A DNA stretch of 8,528 nucleotides, from positions 123,260-131,787 of the forward strand of contig DEAA01000050.1 in NCBI GenBank assembly GCA_002346545.1. The letters run 5' to 3'. Below are positions 5,301-8,528 of the stretch, in pieces. Positions within the stretch are counted from its first letter, which is position 1; each line of letters opens with the position of its first letter. The stretch is from Acidobacteria bacterium UBA2994 (GTDB lineage Bacteria > Acidobacteriota > Vicinamibacteria > Vicinamibacterales > UBA8438). Below the pieces are notes generated by a model. It ran no database searches. It was not told where the DNA came from and saw only the letters and a program-made list of their open reading frames with translations. The position numbers and the translations under genes are program-made.

Positions 5301-7361
5301 TCAGCGCACGCTGAAGTAGAGCTCCCGTCTGGCCACATCTTCAGCCAGACCTGCTTCCATGGTCAGGATGTAAGCGCCAGGTTCAAAGCCAAACAGCGGG
5401 GCCTTCACCTCGTAGATCGACTCCAGCGACGAAACGAAACGGTACTGATCTGTCCTGAAGATACCCCCGCCATCGGCTCTGGTGATGGTGGTCGCCAGGT
5501 ACAGAGGCGACCGTGTCTCCTCTCGAAGATAGACCTCAACCGAGACGGCCAGCGTGTCGTCGGTGTCGAATACCCGCTGCGCCGTCTGGGGCATTGAGAC
5601 AGTTTCCTGAAAGTATTCATCAGGTACCATCGTGGGTAGTGATGAGCTGAACCGTGTGCCCACGGCCATTCCACTTAACGTGACTGGGTCCTCCCCCAAG
5701 TCGGGCACCTCGACGTCGTGCTGCACCGTACCGACCAACCCGGTCTCCTGATCGAAGGCGGCCACACGCAGATGTGCTGAGCCAGGCGGTAGATCGAGCC
5801 TCATGATCACGCGAACGCCGCTTGCGTCGCTCGCGTCGCGCAGCTCGTCCGGCATCTGGACCTCCAGCAACCGACTCGCTGCCTCCTTATCCTTGTCGTC
5901 GACCGCCAGCACCGCCAGCACGAGCTTGTCACCCAGCCAAGCGTTATCCCGCCCGACCAAGTAGGGCACGTCCACCCACACCGTGACCTCGAGCTCGGTT
6001 CGGTCGTCGCCCCTCCGTGCCCGTGTCGTCAGGTCAAGATCGAGCCCCGTCTCCGGAAGCGGTTGTTCGAGCAATCTCGTCAGTCGCTCTTCAACATCAT
6101 CATCGGCAACCACCGTCGGCGCCCGCGAGTGGACGTAGCTCCGTCGTGCCCGGACGCGCGCTCCCGGCCGAATAACCCTAACCTCGATCTCATGGCGCTC
6201 GTCGTCCGGTGATTCACGGGGCGGCCGATACCCGATTAAGTAGTAGCTACTGTTCTCCTGGACAATTCTCTCGAACGCATCGTCGAATCGACTCGAGCTG
6301 ACGAAGGCGAAACCGCCACCTTCCTCCGCCAGTGTGCGAAGGCTGTATCTTGCACGCCAGGCGGCTGGTGACTCTGGACTCTCACCGTTCAAGCGCTGGA
6401 CAGTGATCCCGTTGTCTACTGAATCCGCTCCTCCCCGTGGATCGATAGCATAGAGCGTCACTCCCAGTTGTGCCGTAGCTCGCGCCGCCAACTCCAAGCC
6501 CTCCCTGAGCGGAAGCGCATGTTGATCCAAAGTGGTATTCACTTCGTTCGTGTCGTACTCGAGCCCCTGACCGACCAGGACAATGGCCTTCCGCCGAGTG
6601 TCTGCGGAGGACATCAACTCGGCGGTAGTTTGCACCGCACGCAGCAACTGGAAACCATCCGCCGCGGCAAGTTCTTTTTCCCTGTCGTAGACTCCAACCC
6701 CAGGCAGCGCAGGCGCGGACAACGCTCCGAAGAGCCCCCCCCGATCCGATGACGACCCAAGTCCTGCCCAATCGGTTCCGTAACGGCCGCTGAACTGCGC
6801 GGCAGCATCCAGGAGTCGACGACGGTCGTTGGTAAAGTGCTGACTTGGTGGTTGACCGCTAGTGGTGGTGATGGCGACCAGATCATTGGCCAGGAGGTGA
6901 CGCTCAACGAACCTCTGGACGATCGCTTGCACCGTGACGGACCGCAAAGGATGGGTGTGCAGATCATCAAGCAAGAACACATACGTGCGCCCGCCCTCGA
7001 CCCGATGGGTGTTCGTGGCGACATCGACCATCGCGTCAGACAGGGGGCGGTCGTAGTGCGTGGTCGGCACCTCGATACGAGTGAACGACTGCACCGCCTG
7101 GGGCTCACCGTCCTCCAGGACGCTGACCTCGTCCTCCCGCAGGTCACTAATCGCGCGACCGCCGGCATCGGTCACCGACACCGTCACCTCGACCAGGTCG
7201 ACGCTGCTACGAAACAGCGGGCGGTCGGAGTCCGGTAACGGCTGGGCAATCGCGACCGTGGCAAGTGCCTGAAGGGCGAGAGCGCCGGCAAGCCTGACGC
7301 CCTGATTCCGCAGCTCCAGCCGCCGGCACAGCCAAGCGAGATCTGTGAAGCGTTCCCCCAT
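5301..7361 (-). CDS. VWFA-related exported protein of the Acidobacteriota type
   Basis: This 686-residue protein has a long basic start, then a hydrophobic export segment (VRLAGALALQALATVAIA, 22-39). Next comes the family's opening strand SVDLVEVTVSVTDAGGRAIS (53-72) with EDEVSVLEDGEPQAVQSF (76-93). A von Willebrand A-like domain spans about 125-380: core strand YVFLLDDLHT (127-136), AIVLVGQGLEYD (259-270), VTLYAIDPRGG (301-311), then SSYYLIGYRPP (371-381). This order matches TIGR03436-type proteins, common in Acidobacteriota and without a known role. The metal site is not canonical: D-D-L-H-T replaces DxSxS. The C-terminal 300 residues contain beta-rich modules (TELEVTVWVDVPY and a final RRELYFSVR), perhaps for protein or cell-wall contacts. 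Ribosome site GGAGAAG (7367-7373) supports the start. It is probably periplasmic or surface-bound. Confidence 0.88.
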   Translation of the reverse strand: MGERFTDLAWLCRRLELRNQGVRLAGALALQALATVAIAQPLPDSDRPLFRSSVDLVEVTVSVTDAGGRAISDLREDEVSVLEDGEPQAVQSFTRIEVPTTHYDRPLSDAMVDVATNTHRVEGGRTYVFLLDDLHTHPLRSVTVQAIVQRFVERHLLANDLVAITTTSGQPPSQHFTNDRRRLLDAAAQFSGRYGTDWAGLGSSSDRGGLFGALSAPALPGVGVYDREKELAAADGFQLLRAVQTTAELMSSADTRRKAIVLVGQGLEYDTNEVNTTLDQHALPLREGLELAARATAQLGVTLYAIDPRGGADSVDNGITVQRLNGESPESPAAWRARYSLRTLAEEGGGFAFVSSSRFDDAFERIVQENSSYYLIGYRPPRESPDDERHEIEVRVIRPGARVRARRSYVHSRAPTVVADDDVEERLTRLLEQPLPETGLDLDLTTRARRGDDRTELEVTVWVDVPYLVGRDNAWLGDKLVLAVLAVDDKDKEAASRLLEVQMPDELRDASDASGVRVIMRLDLPPGSAHLRVAAFDQETGLVGTVQHDVEVPDLGEDPVTLSGMAVGTRFSSSLPTMVPDEYFQETVSMPQTAQRVFDTDDTLAVSVEVYLREETRSPLYLATTITRADGGGIFRTDQYRFVSSLESIYEVKAPLFGFEPGAYILTMEAGLAEDVARRELYFSVR

Positions 7362-7384
7362 CTATAGCTTCTCCAGACGGTAGG

Positions 7385-7406
7385 CGGGCTGACACAGCCC
7401 GTGTCA
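7385..7406 (-). promoter_or_regulatory. Two mutually exclusive hairpins before the VWFA gene
   Basis: CGGGCTG (7385-7391) pairs with CAGCCCG (7395-7401) over a 3-base loop. TGACAC (7390-7395) pairs with GTGTCA (7401-7406) over AGCCC. The stems share bases, so only one can form at a time. They lie 12 bases upstream of the VWFA ribosome site, in the 78-bp gap after the DUF3303-like gene. This could be an attenuator or processing site. No T-run follows the stem on the minus strand. Confidence 0.3.
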
Positions 7407-7439
7407 CTTAGATCTACCCCAAAAACTCTCTCGCCTTCG

Positions 7440-7733
7440 CTACTTGACTGTTCGTCTGAACTCGATAGCTTCCTGCATGATCGCCGCGGTCTGGTCGATC
7501 GGGTGAATCGCACGAATCGAGAATCTCAACCACGGCGTCCACGGTGCAGTGACCCGCGCGAGATCGTCCGGGTTGTCGGTCTCGGCGATGGCGAAGCCCC
7601 CATTGCTGTCACCAAAACCCGACCACTCAGAAAGTTCAATTGGCGGTGTCCACGCCGCGAACGTTGCCAGTGTCTTCGCTTGCTCCTCGTCGGATGTTGC
7701 GTCGGTCCATTCCCACTGAATCAGAAATCGCAT
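7440..7733 (-). CDS. DUF3303-like small protein
   Basis: This is a 97-residue cytoplasmic protein when started at ATG 7733, which is preceded at 7-base spacing by a perfect AGGAGG (7741-7746). A start 30 bases further upstream is open but lacks a ribosome site. The sequence follows DUF3303 proteins: a first strand MRFLIQWEW, a helix with EEQAKTLATFAAWTPP (16-31), then the core GDSNGGFAIAETDNPDDLAR (41-60), then an aromatic PWTPWLRFSIRAIHPI (64-79). These are single-domain ferredoxin-like or alpha/beta-barrel proteins of unknown function that usually form dimers. It lies between the PD40 gene (78 bp) and the VWFA gene (78 bp) on one strand, so a three-gene transcript is possible. The fold is related in type to the DUF1330 domains elsewhere in this window. 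Confidence 0.75.
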   Translation of the reverse strand: MRFLIQWEWTDATSDEEQAKTLATFAAWTPPIELSEWSGFGDSNGGFAIAETDNPDDLARVTAPWTPWLRFSIRAIHPIDQTAAIMQEAIEFRRTVK

Positions 7734-7811
7734 CGCGTTTCCTCCTGTATGTGCATGGCCCAATCTGGTCGGATGTCGAGCTCATGCAATTTATCGCATC
7801 GACGCAAGCTA

Positions 7812-8528
7812 CTAGAGTTCATTGAACGCGTTCAGAACGACGTGAATCACGTCGGGTTCATCCGCCACTACCCGAAACATCAAGAAGCGGTCACCGTCAG
7901 GAAAGAGGTCGTAGAGACGCAGCCCGAATCGATGAAGGGCATACTCGCCATCGACGAGTTGCACCGGCGAACCCACAGTCAGCGTCGGATCAACAGTCAC
8001 CTGGACGCTCATCAGGGCACCAGTGGGAAGCGTCCGGTAGTACAGTTCCTGCCCGTCCGGAGACCACACCGGATGTTGACCGCCCTCACTGGAGACCTGG
8101 GTCTTGAGACCGAGGCCAGGAAAGGGCTCGATGAACACCTCGGACACTCCCGTTTCATTCGAGACATACGCGATCCACCGCCCATCGGGCGATACACGCC
8201 CAGCCTTCTCCAGGCCCGGCGAATCCAAGAGCGGCGACCAAGCGCCGGACCCATCATTCTCGAGCACCCCGATGTTGTACGACTCTCCAGGCATGTGATA
8301 CGTGAACACGAGTCGTCCGCCGTCCGGCGTCCATGACTGAGGCACAAGGTAAGGGAGCGCGCCAGGTATCTCGACCAACAGTTGTGGGTCTTCAGGAGCG
8401 TTGACGGCTTGCTGATACAAGCCCCACTCGCCGGTTCGGTCAGACGCGAACACCACCTCGGAACCATCGATGGTCCAGAAGGCGTCCATATCAAATCCAG
8501 GGTTCGTCGTGAGCCGGCTGACTGTCCC
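7812..8528 (-). CDS. PD40/TolB-like beta-propeller protein, C-terminal part
   Basis: The gene begins beyond the right edge; 238 residues of its C-terminal part are visible, in frame to the last base. Repeated PD40 blade motifs are DAFWTIDGSEVVFASDR (15-31), QSWTPDGGRLVFTYH (64-78), RVSPDGRWIAYVSNETG (111-127) and PVWSPDGQELYYR (153-165). A last strand block DLFPDGDRFLMFR (207-219) and a terminal VIHVVLNAFNEL follow. This matches the C-terminal propeller of Acidobacteriota proteins that are either stand-alone TolB-like proteins or the outer domain of membrane serine/threonine kinases. The usual ending is VVLNWFEELKRL, so this copy is a few residues shorter and lacks the Trp. The N-terminal part, which would decide between kinase, DNA-binding (winged-helix) and TolB-only types, is not visible. 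The ATG at 8489 is internal. Confidence 0.82.
   Translation of the reverse strand, partial: GTVSRLTTNPGFDMDAFWTIDGSEVVFASDRTGEWGLYQQAVNAPEDPQLLVEIPGALPYLVPQSWTPDGGRLVFTYHMPGESYNIGVLENDGSGAWSPLLDSPGLEKAGRVSPDGRWIAYVSNETGVSEVFIEPFPGLGLKTQVSSEGGQHPVWSPDGQELYYRTLPTGALMSVQVTVDPTLTVGSPVQLVDGEYALHRFGLRLYDLFPDGDRFLMFRVVADEPDVIHVVLNAFNEL

Noticed and set aside
7184..7513. Other open frames inside the VWFA gene, on both strands
   Set aside because: They are shadows of a long GC-rich gene with clear domain order and signal peptide.
7401..8336. A 311-codon open frame on the + strand
   Set aside because: It lies antisense to the DUF3303-like and PD40 genes, whose family motifs are clear. Its Arg/His-rich product matches nothing and it has no ribosome site.

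Overview
The window looks like chromosomal DNA of an Acidobacteriota-type bacterium, possibly of the Vicinamibacterales kind. The best marker is a full-length 'VWFA-related' exported protein of the type that is abundant in that phylum. A PD40/TolB-like propeller, an NHL-type propeller end, a DUF3303-type protein and a Tat-exported amidase fit the same picture. The placement rests on gene content only. No rRNA, tRNA, transposase or CRISPR array was seen.

Left part (1-3014, all + strand): the 3' end of an NHL/six-bladed-propeller gene, then a PPOX-fold flavoprotein, a protein made of two tandem DUF1330-like domains, an unrecognised 128-residue beta-rich protein and an exported lipocalin-like protein. 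The last two are 41 bp apart and probably co-transcribed. Two of the intergenic gaps carry a -10-like element overlapped by a near-perfect inverted repeat (1247-1265 and 1998-2022). These look like repressor-controlled promoters, although no regulator gene lies in the window.

Middle part (3015-5300): a 16-bp-stem hairpin marks the convergence point with a GC-rich minus-strand amidase-signature hydrolase, which has a complete Lys-Ser-Ser triad and a Tat (possibly lipoprotein) signal. Just upstream of the amidase, joined by a TGATG stop/start overlap, is an open stretch without a start codon whose end resembles the C-terminus of PD40 proteins. It appears to be the remnant of a former operon partner. 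GC content then drops abruptly into a divergent + strand NTF2-like gene (about 43% GC against roughly 65-70% in the amidase), which suggests mosaic assembly at this junction.

Right part (5301-8528, all - strand): reading leftward, the 3' part of a PD40 propeller gene, a DUF3303-like small protein with a perfect AGGAGG ribosome site, and the VWFA-related protein. A pair of mutually exclusive hairpins lies between the last two.

The biochemical roles of most genes remain general (small-ligand-binding folds and exported propellers). I do not see a defence system or a clear new multi-gene machine. The most interesting points are the two operator-like dyads, the PD40 remnant coupled to the amidase, and the unrecognised gene pair at 2041-3014.
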